Part shown: positions 24,915 through 35,332 of the stretch, in pieces
Numbering within the stretch: the first letter of the stretch is position 1
Layout of the letters: every line of letters begins with the position of its first letter
NCBI GenBank assembly: GCA_002733135.1
Contig: NVUJ01000002.1
Coordinates: 124,001 to 188,000, forward strand
Reading direction: 5' to 3'
DNA from: Cycloclasticus sp.
GTDB lineage: Bacteria > Pseudomonadota > Gammaproteobacteria > Methylococcales > Cycloclasticaceae
Length of the DNA: 64,000 nt
Program-made: the position numbers and the translations under genes
The notes under the pieces: model-generated
Database searches by the model: none
The model's input: the letters and a program-made list of their open reading frames with translations, nothing else
What the model was told of the DNA's origin: nothing

Positions 24915-24930
24915 CCTAAAAACAAATAAA

Positions 24931-24966
24931 AGCTAAAATCACCCCGCTCAAGATTGCGCGGGGTGG
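24931..24966 (-). terminator. Putative terminator of fadD
   Basis: On the minus strand: CACCCCGC..GCGGGGTG stem followed by ATTTTAGCTTTTATTT. Confidence 0.65.
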
Positions 24967-24982
24967 TAAGAATTAACGGTTA

Positions 24983-26644
24983 CTAAAGAGAACGAAGCTC
25001 TCGTCTTAATACTTTACCAACATTGGTTTTAGGCAGTTCTTGGATAAAGACAATTTTATCGGGTGTTTTATAGCCAGTCAGATTTTCTTTGCAGTAAGCC
25101 AGTAATGCTTCTTCGGTTAATGCATCGTCTTTTTTAACGACAAAGGCTTTAACCGCTTCGCCACGTTTTTCATCCGGAACGCCAATCACGCCACATTCCA
25201 GTACACCTTCGTGTTCGACAATTACATTTTCAATTTCATTGGGGTATACATTAAAGCCAGAGACTAAGATCATGTCTTTAATGCGGTCAACGATATAAAA
25301 GAAGCCATTGCCATCCATTTTGGCCACGTCACCGGTTTTCAACCAACCATCGTCTGTGAAAACGTTAGTGGTTTCTTCAGGTAAGTTCCAATACCCCTGC
25401 ATAACTTGCGGGCCTTTAATGCATAACTCACCGGGTTCACCATTGGTAACATCCTTGCCTTCGTCATCAATCAATTTGCAATAGGTAGAAGGGATGGGTA
25501 GGCCAATACTGCCGTTGAACTCTTTCAAATCAAGCGGGTTAATACACGCAGCGGGTGCTGTTTCGGTTAAGCCGAATGCTTCAACCAGCGTGCAACCGGT
25601 GATTTGTTTCCATTGAGCCGCAACAGCAGGTTGTACCGACATGCCGCCGCCAAGGGTTATTTTTAGGTTGGAAAAATCAATGTCTTTAAAGCCTTCTGTA
25701 TTAATCAGCGCATTAAAGAGTGTGTTGACGCCCGTCATAGCGGTAAAGGGAATACTGCTAAGTTCTTTCACAAAACCTTCGAAATCTCTTGGGTTGGTAA
25801 TGAGAATGTTTTTTGCGCCTGCTTCCATAAACACCAAGCAGTTCGCCGTTAAAGAAAAGATGTGATAAAGCGGCAGGGCGGTAATAACGATTTCTTGACC
25901 TTGGATGACGTCATTCTTAATCCATTCGGACGCCTGCAACATATTAGCGACCATGTTTTTATGCGTTAGCATGGCGCCTTTAGCGACACCGGTGGTGCCA
26001 CCGGTATATTGCAAAAAGGCAATATCATCGTGGCTAAGCGACACGGGCGTTAATGTTTGCTGTGCGCCCTCAGATAATACGGTTTTAAAGGGAATGGCAT
26101 TTGGTAATGAAAAGTCCGGTACCATTTTCTTAAGGTATTTAACGACCAAATTAATGACCATGGACTTTGGGAAATCGAGCATGTCGCCCATTTTGGTCAC
26201 GATCACGTGTTCGATATCGGTGTCTGCGATAACGTCTTCAACGATGTTGGCGAAGTTTTCCACAACAATAATCGCTTTAGCACCGGAGTCTTTTAGCTGA
26301 TGGCGTAGCTCACGTGCGGTATATAAGGGGTTGGTGTTAACAACGGTTAACCCAGCGCGTAATACGCCAAAAATGGACACAGGGTTTTGCAGTAAATTCG
26401 GCATCATAATCGCGACGCGATCGCCTTTTTTAAGCCCTAAGGTATTTTGTAAATAGGCAGCAACAGAAGTCGTCGCTTGAGCAAATTCGTTATAGCTTAA
26501 GGTTTTACCAAAGTTGCTGAAAGAAGGCTTGTCGCCGAACTCTTTAACACTCTTCTCAAAAATCTCTACAACGGAAGAATATTTATTGATATCAATATCG
26601 GTGCTAACGCCTTTTGGGTAACTGTTTAACCAAGGTCTGTCCAT
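24983..26644 (-). CDS. fadD: Long-chain-fatty-acid--CoA ligase
   Basis: AMP-binding LQYTGGTTGVAKGAMLTHKN; GWLKTGDVAKMDGNGFFYIVDRIKDMILVSGFNVYPNEIE. Confidence 0.94.
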   Translation of the reverse strand: MDRPWLNSYPKGVSTDIDINKYSSVVEIFEKSVKEFGDKPSFSNFGKTLSYNEFAQATTSVAAYLQNTLGLKKGDRVAIMMPNLLQNPVSIFGVLRAGLTVVNTNPLYTARELRHQLKDSGAKAIIVVENFANIVEDVIADTDIEHVIVTKMGDMLDFPKSMVINLVVKYLKKMVPDFSLPNAIPFKTVLSEGAQQTLTPVSLSHDDIAFLQYTGGTTGVAKGAMLTHKNMVANMLQASEWIKNDVIQGQEIVITALPLYHIFSLTANCLVFMEAGAKNILITNPRDFEGFVKELSSIPFTAMTGVNTLFNALINTEGFKDIDFSNLKITLGGGMSVQPAVAAQWKQITGCTLVEAFGLTETAPAACINPLDLKEFNGSIGLPIPSTYCKLIDDEGKDVTNGEPGELCIKGPQVMQGYWNLPEETTNVFTDDGWLKTGDVAKMDGNGFFYIVDRIKDMILVSGFNVYPNEIENVIVEHEGVLECGVIGVPDEKRGEAVKAFVVKKDDALTEEALLAYCKENLTGYKTPDKIVFIQELPKTNVGKVLRRELRSL

Positions 26645-26701
26645 AATGTTCTCCTTTGTCGATTAGACATAAAAAAGATGCTTTTGCTTAATAATCATAC
26701 A

Positions 26702-26726
26702 TAAAAAAGCCCCAGTAAAGGGGCTA
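26702..26726 (-). terminator. Putative terminator of the fadL-like gene
   Basis: AGCCCC..GGGGCT stem with T run on the minus strand. Confidence 0.7.
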
Positions 26727-26753
26727 AATTATTTAAACGTAAAACATGGTTTG

Positions 26754-28055
26754 TTACATATCCCAGCGTATTTGAGCGCTTAGGATGTCTGCGTCTGATT
26801 CATATTCTCCGCGCACAGCACTAAATCCAGCTGGGTTAATCGCTGTAACTTCAGAATTCCGGTTTATTTTTGTTTCGGGCACAAAAATGTGGGCATAACC
26901 AGTGTCGATAGATAAGCTGTCTGAGAGTTTATAACTTGCTCCAAACGTTAACCAATAGCGGTCGTTATCTGGGAATCTAGCAGAGCGCGAGGCTTGGTTT
27001 CTAGCAGCGCCTTCATCATATGCAACACCAGTGCGGAATGTCCAAGGTCCATCAGTAGTGTATGTCGCACCGAGTGAAAGGCGAATATTATCCTTTAGAA
27101 GTAGTGTTTCAGTGCTGTCATCTTTTAATGGGTTATCAAATTTAATAATTAATGCGGGTACTGAGCTCCAACCTACCCAAGTGGCATCCGCCATAACAGC
27201 CACCTTACTGCTCCATTGATGGTGAATGCTCAAAGAAGCCATTGCTGGTAAGTCTGGCTGTGCTTCAATATTAGTGTCAGCTAATACGGGAGCCACGGGA
27301 GCGGGGATATTTCTAAAATCAGCATCGCCTTCTAAATCATGCTTAATCTCTGAGCGATAAGATAGGCCAATGCGTGTACCTTCAGAAATATTGTAAAGCG
27401 CGCCAAAGTTAAAGCCATAGGATATATCGTCTGCTTCTAGCTGCGCATGCCCATCTGGAGCACCCCCTACTAGAGCGAAATCGATTTTATTGTTTAGTGT
27501 CGCTTCAATGTATTGAATGCTAACACCAAACCCTAAAGATAAATCAGGTGATATTTTCCATGCGATTGAAGGGTTTACATTAACTGTAACAATTTCAGAT
27601 TCGACGGCTTGATATTTTCCGGACCAATCACTGTCGTATTTTGTAGCTAGCCCAAAAGGTGCGTTAATGCCAACACCCACTTTAAGCTCGTCACTTAAAC
27701 TATGCACATAGTAAAAATTAGGAACAACAGCGAAGCGACCGCCATCATTAGAGCCATCTCCGCCGACTGGGGTACCATTTGTCCGAGTACTACCTTCGTC
27801 ATCAAAATCAAAGGAGGGGGCAATAAGGTGGCCACCAACGACCATTTGATTGCCTTTAATACGTGTCATCCCCGCTGGGTTAAACCAAACGGTGGATGCA
27901 TCTTCTGCTGAAGCAGCGCCACCAGCAAAGGCATTGCCTATTCCAAGAGCGCTATTTTCTGCGATTCCAAATGCTGCTGAGTAGGATATTGTTGAAACGA
28001 GTGACAAAGATGATGCGAGTGAAAAAGCTAATAACTTAGAACGTGACAATTCCAT
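26754..28055 (-). CDS. fadL: Outer membrane fatty acid transporter, FadL/OmpP1 family
   Basis: Signal peptide then AAFGIAENSALGIGNAFAGGAASAEDASTVWFNPAGMTRIKG; beta-barrel C-terminus ending in aromatic-rich sequence. Confidence 0.9.
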   Translation of the reverse strand: MELSRSKLLAFSLASSLSLVSTISYSAAFGIAENSALGIGNAFAGGAASAEDASTVWFNPAGMTRIKGNQMVVGGHLIAPSFDFDDEGSTRTNGTPVGGDGSNDGGRFAVVPNFYYVHSLSDELKVGVGINAPFGLATKYDSDWSGKYQAVESEIVTVNVNPSIAWKISPDLSLGFGVSIQYIEATLNNKIDFALVGGAPDGHAQLEADDISYGFNFGALYNISEGTRIGLSYRSEIKHDLEGDADFRNIPAPVAPVLADTNIEAQPDLPAMASLSIHHQWSSKVAVMADATWVGWSSVPALIIKFDNPLKDDSTETLLLKDNIRLSLGATYTTDGPWTFRTGVAYDEGAARNQASRSARFPDNDRYWLTFGASYKLSDSLSIDTGYAHIFVPETKINRNSEVTAINPAGFSAVRGEYESDADILSAQIRWDM

Positions 28056-28191
28056 TGATGTTCCCCTGTTGTTTATTTGTTTAATAAACTTACCCCAAAT
28101 TTAACGCCCTTTAACGTCGTTTAGCAAGTTTTTGTTGCAAAAAAACAAAATACGGGCAGTATTAACAAAACAATTTTTTAAAAGGTTAAAT

Positions 28192-28986
28192 ATGGATTCT
28201 GTGCTTATTGAAAGAAAAGGACCTGTCGGTTATTTAATAATGAATCGGCCCGCTGTACTTAATGTATTAGACAATGACATGGCGTTGAATTTAAAGGTGG
28301 CGGCTTCAGAGTTGAAAGCAGATGCGTCTATAAAGTGTGTTGTTGTAATGGGTGCGGGCGACCATTTTATGGCGGGTGGCGATATTGGTTATTTTAAAAA
28401 ACTGGTTGATCAGTTTGCTGTAGAGGGAGGCGAGGCTTATCCGAAAGATATTTTTGATAATGTCCACTCAGCCATTCGCGATATTGTTTCAATGGATAAA
28501 CCGGTGATTGCGTGTACCAAAGGTGCGGTTGCTGGGTTTGGGTTAAGCTTGATGTTAGCGTGTGATTTAGTGGTGGCGGCTGATGATTGTGTGTTCTCTG
28601 TGGCGTATTGTAAGATTGGAACGACACCCGATGGGGGCATGACATACTTTTTACCTCGCGCAGTAGGGCAGAAAAAAGCAATGGAATTGATGCTGACAGG
28701 TGATAGGTTTTCATCTGTGCAGGCATTCGAGTGGGGTATGTTGAACCGCGTTGTGCCCTGCGCTGATGCGCTTGATGTAACGGAGCAGTTAGCACAAAAG
28801 CTGTGTGCGGGCCCGACACAGGTGTTGCAGCGTTCTAAGAGATTATTAAACCAAACTTTTGATGTGAGCTTGGATGAGCAGTTAGATCAAGAGGCAAAGA
28901 ATTTTCAACAATGTATGTTGGAAAAAGATTTTACTGAAGGCGTGACTGCTTTTTATGAAAAACGAAAAGCTGAGTTTGACGCGTAA
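28192..28986 (+). CDS. Enoyl-CoA hydratase/isomerase family protein
   Basis: VLIERKGPVGYLIMNRPAVLNVLDNDM; GAGDHFMAGGDIGYF; CTKGAVAGFGLSLMLACDLVVAADDCVF. ATG at 28192 preferred over the TTG at 28132. Confidence 0.9.
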   Translation: MDSVLIERKGPVGYLIMNRPAVLNVLDNDMALNLKVAASELKADASIKCVVVMGAGDHFMAGGDIGYFKKLVDQFAVEGGEAYPKDIFDNVHSAIRDIVSMDKPVIACTKGAVAGFGLSLMLACDLVVAADDCVFSVAYCKIGTTPDGGMTYFLPRAVGQKKAMELMLTGDRFSSVQAFEWGMLNRVVPCADALDVTEQLAQKLCAGPTQVLQRSKRLLNQTFDVSLDEQLDQEAKNFQQCMLEKDFTEGVTAFYEKRKAEFDA

Positions 28987-29012
28987 AGACGATAGAAAAC
29001 TAGGGAGTTGAT

Positions 29013-29834
29013 ATGTCGGAATTAAAAGGAAAAACATTTTTTATTACAGGCTCAAGTAGGGGTATTGGTGAGGCGATTGCGTTACGTGTTGCAAAAAAAG
29101 GTGCGAACGTTGTCATCGCAGCGAAGTCTGATCAGCCGCACCCAAAGCTCCCAGGTACGATTCATACTGTGGCTAAAGCTGTAGAAGAAGCGGGTGGAAA
29201 AGCACTCGCCATCAAGCTAGATATCAGAGATGAAGACAGCGTGGCGTCAGCAATGGCTCAAGCCGCCGAACATTTTGGTGGTATTGATGTGTTAGTGAAT
29301 AACGCCAGTGCGATTAGTTTGACGGGTACAGCGGATACACCGATGAAGCGTTTTGACTTAATGATGGGCGTTAATACACGCGGCACGTTTGCCTGTTCGC
29401 AAGCGGCGCTGCCGTACTTAAAGAAAGCCGATAATCCTCATATACTCATGTTATCCCCACCATTAAATATGAAGGCTAAATGGTTTAAAAATCATACGGC
29501 CTACACAATGGCAAAATACGGAATGAGTATGTGCGTGCTAGGCATGTCGGAAGAGTTTAAAGCGGATGGCATTGCCGTTAACGCGTTATGGCCTTGTACG
29601 GTTATTGGCACCGCGGCCTTGGCGATGCTAGGTGGTTTGGTGAAACCTGAGAATTGCAGAATTCCAGATATTGTTGCTGAAGCGGCGTGCGAGGTCTTCA
29701 AAAAGGACAGTAAAACTTGCACCGGTAACTTCTTTAGTGATGAAGAGCTATTGAAAGAAAAGGGTGTTGTTGATTTTGACCAATATGCGGTCGACGCAAG
29801 CAAGTCATTACAGAAAGATTTGTTTTTAGATTAA
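29013..29834 (+). CDS. SDR-family oxidoreductase (HSDL2-like)
   Basis: GKTFFITGSSRGIGEAIALRVAKKGANVVIAAKS; LVNNASAISLTG; YTMAKYGMS catalytic motif. Confidence 0.9.
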   Translation: MSELKGKTFFITGSSRGIGEAIALRVAKKGANVVIAAKSDQPHPKLPGTIHTVAKAVEEAGGKALAIKLDIRDEDSVASAMAQAAEHFGGIDVLVNNASAISLTGTADTPMKRFDLMMGVNTRGTFACSQAALPYLKKADNPHILMLSPPLNMKAKWFKNHTAYTMAKYGMSMCVLGMSEEFKADGIAVNALWPCTVIGTAALAMLGGLVKPENCRIPDIVAEAACEVFKKDSKTCTGNFFSDEELLKEKGVVDFDQYAVDASKSLQKDLFLD

Positions 29835-29854
29835 CTAATTGAGCCAAAAAAATT

Positions 29855-31120
29855 ATGGATTTTAAAATAGCCGTTATCGGGCTTGGCTACGTGGGTTTGC
29901 CGTTATCAGTGGAGTTTGGCAAACAATATCCTACGGTTGGTTTTGATATTAATGAGTCGAGAATAGATGAACTTAATAAAGGTATTGACGCTACGTTAGA
30001 GACCTCAGCTGACGAAATTAAGAGTTCTAATCAATTGAGCTTTACACTTAATCCTGAGGAGCTCTCTGGATGTAATGTGTACATTATTACAGTGCCTACG
30101 CCAATTGATAATGGCAATAACCCAAATTTAACGCCCGTTAAAGAGGCGACAAAAACAGTGGCGTCAGTGTTATCAGTTGGCGATATTATTATTTATGAAT
30201 CCACGGTATATCCCGGTGCAACAGAGGAAGTCTGCGTGCCTATTCTTGAGAAAATATCTGGCCTTGTTTTTAATCAAGACTTTTTTTGTGGGTACAGCCC
30301 AGAACGAATTAACCCAGGTGACAAAAAGCGAACCTTAACATCTATAACTAAAGTTACTTCCGGCTCGACGCCTGAAATATTAGAAACGGTGGATACTCTA
30401 TACCAGTCCATCATTTCAGCCGGCACGCACAAAGTGAGTAGCATGAAAGTGGCTGAGGCATCCAAGGTGATTGAGAACATACAACGAGATACGAATATTG
30501 CGCTGGTTAATGAATTAGCGCTTATCTTTAATCGAATTGGAATTGATACTGAAGAAGTGTTGGAAGCCGCGGGTACCAAATGGAACTTTTTGCCGTTTAG
30601 ACCGGGATTAGTAGGTGGGCATTGCATAGGTGTCGATCCGTATTATTTGGTGCATAAGGCTGAAACACTGGGATATCACCCGCAATTAATTGCTGCTGGC
30701 CGACGAATCAATGACAATATGGGTTCGTTTGTCGTTAGCGAAGTGGTGAAATTGATGGCGTCTAAATACATTAATGTGGTGGATGCAAGAATCTTAATCA
30801 TGGGGCTGTCATTTAAAGAAAACTGTCCGGATTTAAGAAACACACGTGTTATTGAAATGGTGGGTGAGTTAGAGCAGTGTAATGCGGATGTGGATGTTTG
30901 GGACCCTTGGGTGAACGCCGAAGAGGTAAAAAAAGAATACAAACTTAATTTAATAGAGCAACCTGCGAACGCGAGTTACGACGCTATTATTATTGCTGTA
31001 TCGCATGAGCAATTTCGAGCACTTGGTGCGTCTAACATTCATGCTTTCGGAAAAACCGATCATGTGCTTTATGATATCAAGTACTTGCTGAAAGTAGGCG
31101 AGTCAGATGGGCGTTTATAG
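29855..31120 (+). CDS. Nucleotide-sugar dehydrogenase (UDP-GlcNAc/GalNAc 6-dehydrogenase, TviB/WecC type)
   Basis: KIAVIGLGYVGLPLSVEFGKQYPTVGFDI; TVPTPID; GYSPERINPGDKKRTL; GLVGGHCIGVDPYYL. Confidence 0.9.
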   Translation: MDFKIAVIGLGYVGLPLSVEFGKQYPTVGFDINESRIDELNKGIDATLETSADEIKSSNQLSFTLNPEELSGCNVYIITVPTPIDNGNNPNLTPVKEATKTVASVLSVGDIIIYESTVYPGATEEVCVPILEKISGLVFNQDFFCGYSPERINPGDKKRTLTSITKVTSGSTPEILETVDTLYQSIISAGTHKVSSMKVAEASKVIENIQRDTNIALVNELALIFNRIGIDTEEVLEAAGTKWNFLPFRPGLVGGHCIGVDPYYLVHKAETLGYHPQLIAAGRRINDNMGSFVVSEVVKLMASKYINVVDARILIMGLSFKENCPDLRNTRVIEMVGELEQCNADVDVWDPWVNAEEVKKEYKLNLIEQPANASYDAIIIAVSHEQFRALGASNIHAFGKTDHVLYDIKYLLKVGESDGRL

Positions 31121-31205
31121 CGCGCTTTAATACCCTTAATTATGTTGCAAACTCTAACGATGGGCATTAGGCTTGTCCCTCGTATCCTATTGAACATTCC
31201 AAACC

Positions 31206-33416
31206 GTGTCTAAAAAGAAAAACCCCAAAAAAGAGATGCTAGATTTAAGCGATGAAGAGCTGATCAGTAAATCACAATTGCTTAGCTTTTTGGCTGATCA
31301 AAAGCGTCCGCAAGGTTGGATAGATATCTCTTCTGGTTTAGGTGTTCAGAGTAAGAAAGAGAAAAAGTCCTTGTCACACCATTTATCAGGGATGCTGAAA
31401 TCAGGCGAGTTAATATTTAACCGAAAAGAACAATACTGTTTGGTTCAGCAGAGTGACCTTGAAGCAGGTGTGGTGATTGGCCACGCAGATGGATTTGGTT
31501 TTTTGAAACGCGATGCCGGTGGGGACGATATGTTTATACCTCCACGGGAGATGCGTGCGCTCATTAATGGTGATCGCGTTGTTGCAAGCAGGGGGAAGCT
31601 CAATCGCCAAGGCAAAATAGAAGCTCGAATAGTTGAAGTATTGGAGCGAAAAGTTAACACCGTGGTGGGCCGGTTTTTTGATGTACAGGGTGTTTTTCAC
31701 GTTGAAGCGGAAAACAAACGCATATTCCAACATATCTTCATTCCACTAGATTCAATTGCGAATGCTAAAGACGGCCAAATTGTGATGGCAAAAATCACGC
31801 ACTACCCTACATCGCGCACACAAGCGATAGGCAAGGTTGTTGAAGTGATGGGTGAACACATGGCGCCCGGCATGGAAATAGACATGGCAATTCGTTCGTA
31901 TGATTTGCCGCACGTCTGGTCTCAGTCTGTATTGAACGAGGCTGAGTGTTTTAGTGCTGAGGTTGGTGATGTTGATTTAACGGATAGAAAAGACCTGAGA
32001 AACCTACCCTTTGTTACCATCGATGGCGCCGATGCGCGAGATTTTGATGACGCTGTGTTTTGCAAAAAAACGACGAAGGGTTGGACGTTATATGTGGCTA
32101 TCGCTGATGTGGCACACTATGTAAAAACAGATAGTGCGCTAGATAAAGAAGCTTATGAGCGAGGAAATTCTGTTTACTTTCCCGAGCAAGTTATTCCCAT
32201 GTTGCCGGAAGTGCTATCAAACGGTCTATGTAGTTTGAATCCGCAAGTAGATCGTTTATGTATGGTTTGCGAAATGAAGGTGGACCAGCAAGGTGTGGTG
32301 ACGGCGTCTACCTTTTATCAAGCGGTGATGTATTCACATGCTCGGCTGACGTATGACGAAGTGGGTTCAATCTTTGAAAAAACTGCGCCTGACTTAATTA
32401 AGAAACATAAAAAACTATTGCCGGATTTGAGTGCCTTGCACGCGCTCTACGATGTGATGAAAGTGGCGGCAGAGGCGCGTGGGCAGTTGGAGTTCGATTC
32501 GTTTGAAACACGATTTGTTTTCGATAAAGCTAGAAAAATAAAAGCCATTGAGCCCGTCGTTAGGCACGATGCGCATAAACTGATTGAAGTGTTTATGATT
32601 GCCGCGAATGCATCAACAGCTGAATTTTTAGTAAACGCTAAAATGCCTAATTTATTACGTATTCACGAAGGACCGAGCGTTGATCGCTTGTTGAAATTAA
32701 GAGGTTTTCTGTCGGAGTTAGGCTTGAGCTTGGAGGGTGGGGAAAAGCCCACGCCACATCACTATAAACAGCTTATCGCTAGTATTCAAAACAGGCCTGA
32801 CTCACACTTAATTGAAACCGTTATGTTACGTTCTATGTCTCAGGCTATGTACAGCCCGGAACAGCATGGACACTTTGGTTTGGCCTTAGATTTATATGCG
32901 CATTTCACGTCACCCATAAGGCGGTATCCAGATTTACTTACGCATCGAGCCATTAAGCACGTTATCCAAGGTTCAAAGCCGAGTAAATTTAAATACTCAG
33001 ATACAGATATGGTGAGTTTTGGTGAGCATTGCTCACATTGTAATCGCCGTGCAGACGAAGCAACGCGAGACGTAGAAAACTGGCTTAAGTGTGAGTTTAT
33101 GATGGATAAAATCGGTTATGAGTTTACAGGTGTCGTGTCGTCTGTTACGTCGTTTGGTTTATTTGTGGAATTAGACGAAGTATTTATCGACGGGCTTGTT
33201 CATGTGACGGCGTTGGGTAATGATTATTATCATTTTGATGCTGCAAAGCATCGGTTACTGGGTGAAAGAACCAATCAATCATACCGCTTAGGCGATCGTT
33301 TGAAGGTGAAAGTCGTTAAGGTTAATTTAGAAGATAAGAAAATTGACTTGGCGCTTGTCGGCGCAGACATAAAACAACGGGGTGCCGTTTCTCTTAAAAA
33401 GAAGAAAAGACGGTAA
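31206..33416 (+). CDS. rnr: Ribonuclease R
   Basis: FVTIDGADARDFDDAVFC RNB motif, YFPEQVIPMLPEVLSNGLCSLNP, C-terminal S1 domain and basic tail; GTG start. Confidence 0.96.
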   Translation: MSKKKNPKKEMLDLSDEELISKSQLLSFLADQKRPQGWIDISSGLGVQSKKEKKSLSHHLSGMLKSGELIFNRKEQYCLVQQSDLEAGVVIGHADGFGFLKRDAGGDDMFIPPREMRALINGDRVVASRGKLNRQGKIEARIVEVLERKVNTVVGRFFDVQGVFHVEAENKRIFQHIFIPLDSIANAKDGQIVMAKITHYPTSRTQAIGKVVEVMGEHMAPGMEIDMAIRSYDLPHVWSQSVLNEAECFSAEVGDVDLTDRKDLRNLPFVTIDGADARDFDDAVFCKKTTKGWTLYVAIADVAHYVKTDSALDKEAYERGNSVYFPEQVIPMLPEVLSNGLCSLNPQVDRLCMVCEMKVDQQGVVTASTFYQAVMYSHARLTYDEVGSIFEKTAPDLIKKHKKLLPDLSALHALYDVMKVAAEARGQLEFDSFETRFVFDKARKIKAIEPVVRHDAHKLIEVFMIAANASTAEFLVNAKMPNLLRIHEGPSVDRLLKLRGFLSELGLSLEGGEKPTPHHYKQLIASIQNRPDSHLIETVMLRSMSQAMYSPEQHGHFGLALDLYAHFTSPIRRYPDLLTHRAIKHVIQGSKPSKFKYSDTDMVSFGEHCSHCNRRADEATRDVENWLKCEFMMDKIGYEFTGVVSSVTSFGLFVELDEVFIDGLVHVTALGNDYYHFDAAKHRLLGERTNQSYRLGDRLKVKVVKVNLEDKKIDLALVGADIKQRGAVSLKKKKRR

Positions 33417-34174
33417 TGGCAGATATTCATACAGTTTACGGGATTCATTCGGTCCAAGCGTTATTAAACGGTGGCGCTGAAAGGATTATTAATGTCTGGT
33501 TGGATGGCCAACGTAACGACGAAAAACTGCAAGATATTAAAAAGGGCATTAATAACTTAGGATTACGTATTGAGTACGCAGACAAAAAAACATTAGAAAA
33601 AATTTCTAATGGCGGTAATCACCAGGGGGTTATCGTGTCGGTTAAATTGCCGCAAGAATTTACAGAAGAAGCATTAAAAAAATCATTAAAGAACAAAGAA
33701 GGCAATGCATTTTATTTGGTGTTGGACCAAGTCACAGACCCACATAACCTAGGGGCCTGTCTACGAACAGCGTTAGCTGCTGGTGTACAGGGTATTATCG
33801 TACCCAAAGATAATGCCTGTCGCTTGAATGCGACGGTATGTAAAGTCGCTAGTGGTGCCGCAGAAATTTTACCTGTTTACCGTGTGACTAATTTAGTGAG
33901 AACGCTAAAGTGGTTAAAAGCTGAGGGTGTTTGGTTGACGGGTGCCGCAGGGGAGGTGGAGCAAACTATTTATGACGCCGATTTAAGCGGTTCGGTTGCT
34001 ATTGTGATGGGTGCTGAAGGTAGGGGTTTGAGGCAATTAACTCAGCAACATTGTGATCAGTTAGTTAAAATCCCAATGTCTGAGAAGGTTGAGAGCCTGA
34101 ATGTATCTGTTGCAACGGGCGTAATTTTGTACGAAGTTGTCAGACAAAATGCCATAAAAAGCCAACACACCTAA
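33416..34174 (+). CDS. rlmB: 23S rRNA (guanosine-2'-O-)-methyltransferase RlmB (SpoU family)
   Basis: YLVLDQVTDPHNLGACLRTA; VMGAEGRGLRQL; IPMSEKVESLNVSVATGVILYE. Confidence 0.96.
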   Translation: MADIHTVYGIHSVQALLNGGAERIINVWLDGQRNDEKLQDIKKGINNLGLRIEYADKKTLEKISNGGNHQGVIVSVKLPQEFTEEALKKSLKNKEGNAFYLVLDQVTDPHNLGACLRTALAAGVQGIIVPKDNACRLNATVCKVASGAAEILPVYRVTNLVRTLKWLKAEGVWLTGAAGEVEQTIYDADLSGSVAIVMGAEGRGLRQLTQQHCDQLVKIPMSEKVESLNVSVATGVILYEVVRQNAIKSQHT

Positions 34175-34203
34175 ACTTTAATGATATTAACCGAGATTTA
34201 AAC

Positions 34204-34737
34204 ATGCCGTCCATAACCTATATTTTACGAAAAATAGATATACTCGAATTTAATGAATACCATGCCAAAATGAACAGTGCATACGGTAACAGCATAAAGC
34301 GCCATCAAATGATTTGGCCTGGTGTGGTCGTTCTAATCGCGTTTTTTATAGTGATGTCTACAGAAAAGGCGCAAACCGGTATGTACCTACTTGTAGCAGC
34401 TTTTGTTTGGTCGTTAATGATTCCAGCATGGTTAAAAAAACGCTTTCATCAGCATGTTCTAGAGCAATTACCTGAAGAGGATATCCAGAAGGTAATAGGC
34501 GAATACAGCCTTAAAGTAACGGAAGAGGGTTTGTTGGAAACCAGCCCATCAGGCGAGGAATTGATTGACTGGAGTAGTATTATTAAAATAGAGCAGTCGA
34601 AGCACCATACTTACCTTTATATGGGCGAAAGCTCGGCAATAACTATTCCTACAGAAATGCTTTCAGAAGAAAGTGACTTTAAGGAATTTTATGACGGCGT
34701 GGTGACGGCAGTAAAGACAGCTAATGGTACAAATTAA
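34204..34737 (+). CDS. YcxB-like membrane protein of unknown function
   Basis: Two TM segments followed by a C-terminal region resembling YcxB (ETSPSGEELIDWSSIIKIEQSKHHTYLYMGESSAITIP). Confidence 0.65.
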   Translation: MPSITYILRKIDILEFNEYHAKMNSAYGNSIKRHQMIWPGVVVLIAFFIVMSTEKAQTGMYLLVAAFVWSLMIPAWLKKRFHQHVLEQLPEEDIQKVIGEYSLKVTEEGLLETSPSGEELIDWSSIIKIEQSKHHTYLYMGESSAITIPTEMLSEESDFKEFYDGVVTAVKTANGTN

Positions 34738-34858
34738 TGGCTTGATTTACAGGGTTTAAATCTGTAGAATCGCGCGTTCGAAATTGTAGCTATTTGTATA
34801 ACTACAAACCTTGCTTCACCTATAAAGATTAGGGAGGCTTAATCCATAAGGAGAAAAA

Positions 34859-35299
34859 ATGAGACATTACGAAGTTGTATTTTTGGTGCATCCGGACCAA
34901 AGCGCGCAGGTTCCTGCGATGGTTGAGCGTTATAGCGTATCTATTAAAAATGTTGGTGGTAACGTTCATCGTGTAGAAGATTGGGGCAGAAGACAGCTTG
35001 CCTACCCAATTAATAAAATTCACAAAGCACATTACACATTGATGAATATCGAGTGTGATCAAAAGGGGCTTGATGAGTTAGAGAAAGCATTTCGATTTAA
35101 TGATGCAGTGATTAGAAGCATGATTATGCGCCGTGACGAAGCTGAAACAGCTGAAACGGTATTAGTTAAATTGAAAGAAAACAAGGTTAATGCTGAAAAA
35201 AGGCCAAGTACTAAACCAGTTGAAGCACCTGCGGCAGCCGTAGTCGAAAAAACTGAAGAAGCTACCACAGAGCCTGCTGCAACAGAAGCTACAGAATAA
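34859..35299 (+). CDS. rpsF: 30S ribosomal protein S6
   Basis: [25 protein letters not shown]...[22 protein letters not shown]; long Ala/Glu-rich C-terminal tail. Confidence 0.96.
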   Translation: MRHYEVVFLVHPDQSAQVPAMVERYSVSIKNVGGNVHRVEDWGRRQLAYPINKIHKAHYTLMNIECDQKGLDELEKAFRFNDAVIRSMIMRRDEAETAETVLVKLKENKVNAEKRPSTKPVEAPAAAVVEKTEEATTEPAATEATE

Positions 35300-35332
35300 A
35301 GCATCGGCATTACAATAAATTAAGGAATAAAC

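Noticed and set aside
28394-28819. 141-aa minus-strand ORF inside the enoyl-CoA hydratase gene
   Set aside because: Shadow of a well-supported crotonase ORF; no recognisable motif.
34741-34858. Possible S6:S18 autoregulatory leader RNA upstream of rpsF
   Set aside because: Some hairpin potential (GTAGCTATTTGTATAACTAC), but I could not identify the conserved binding motif by eye; a covariance search would be needed.
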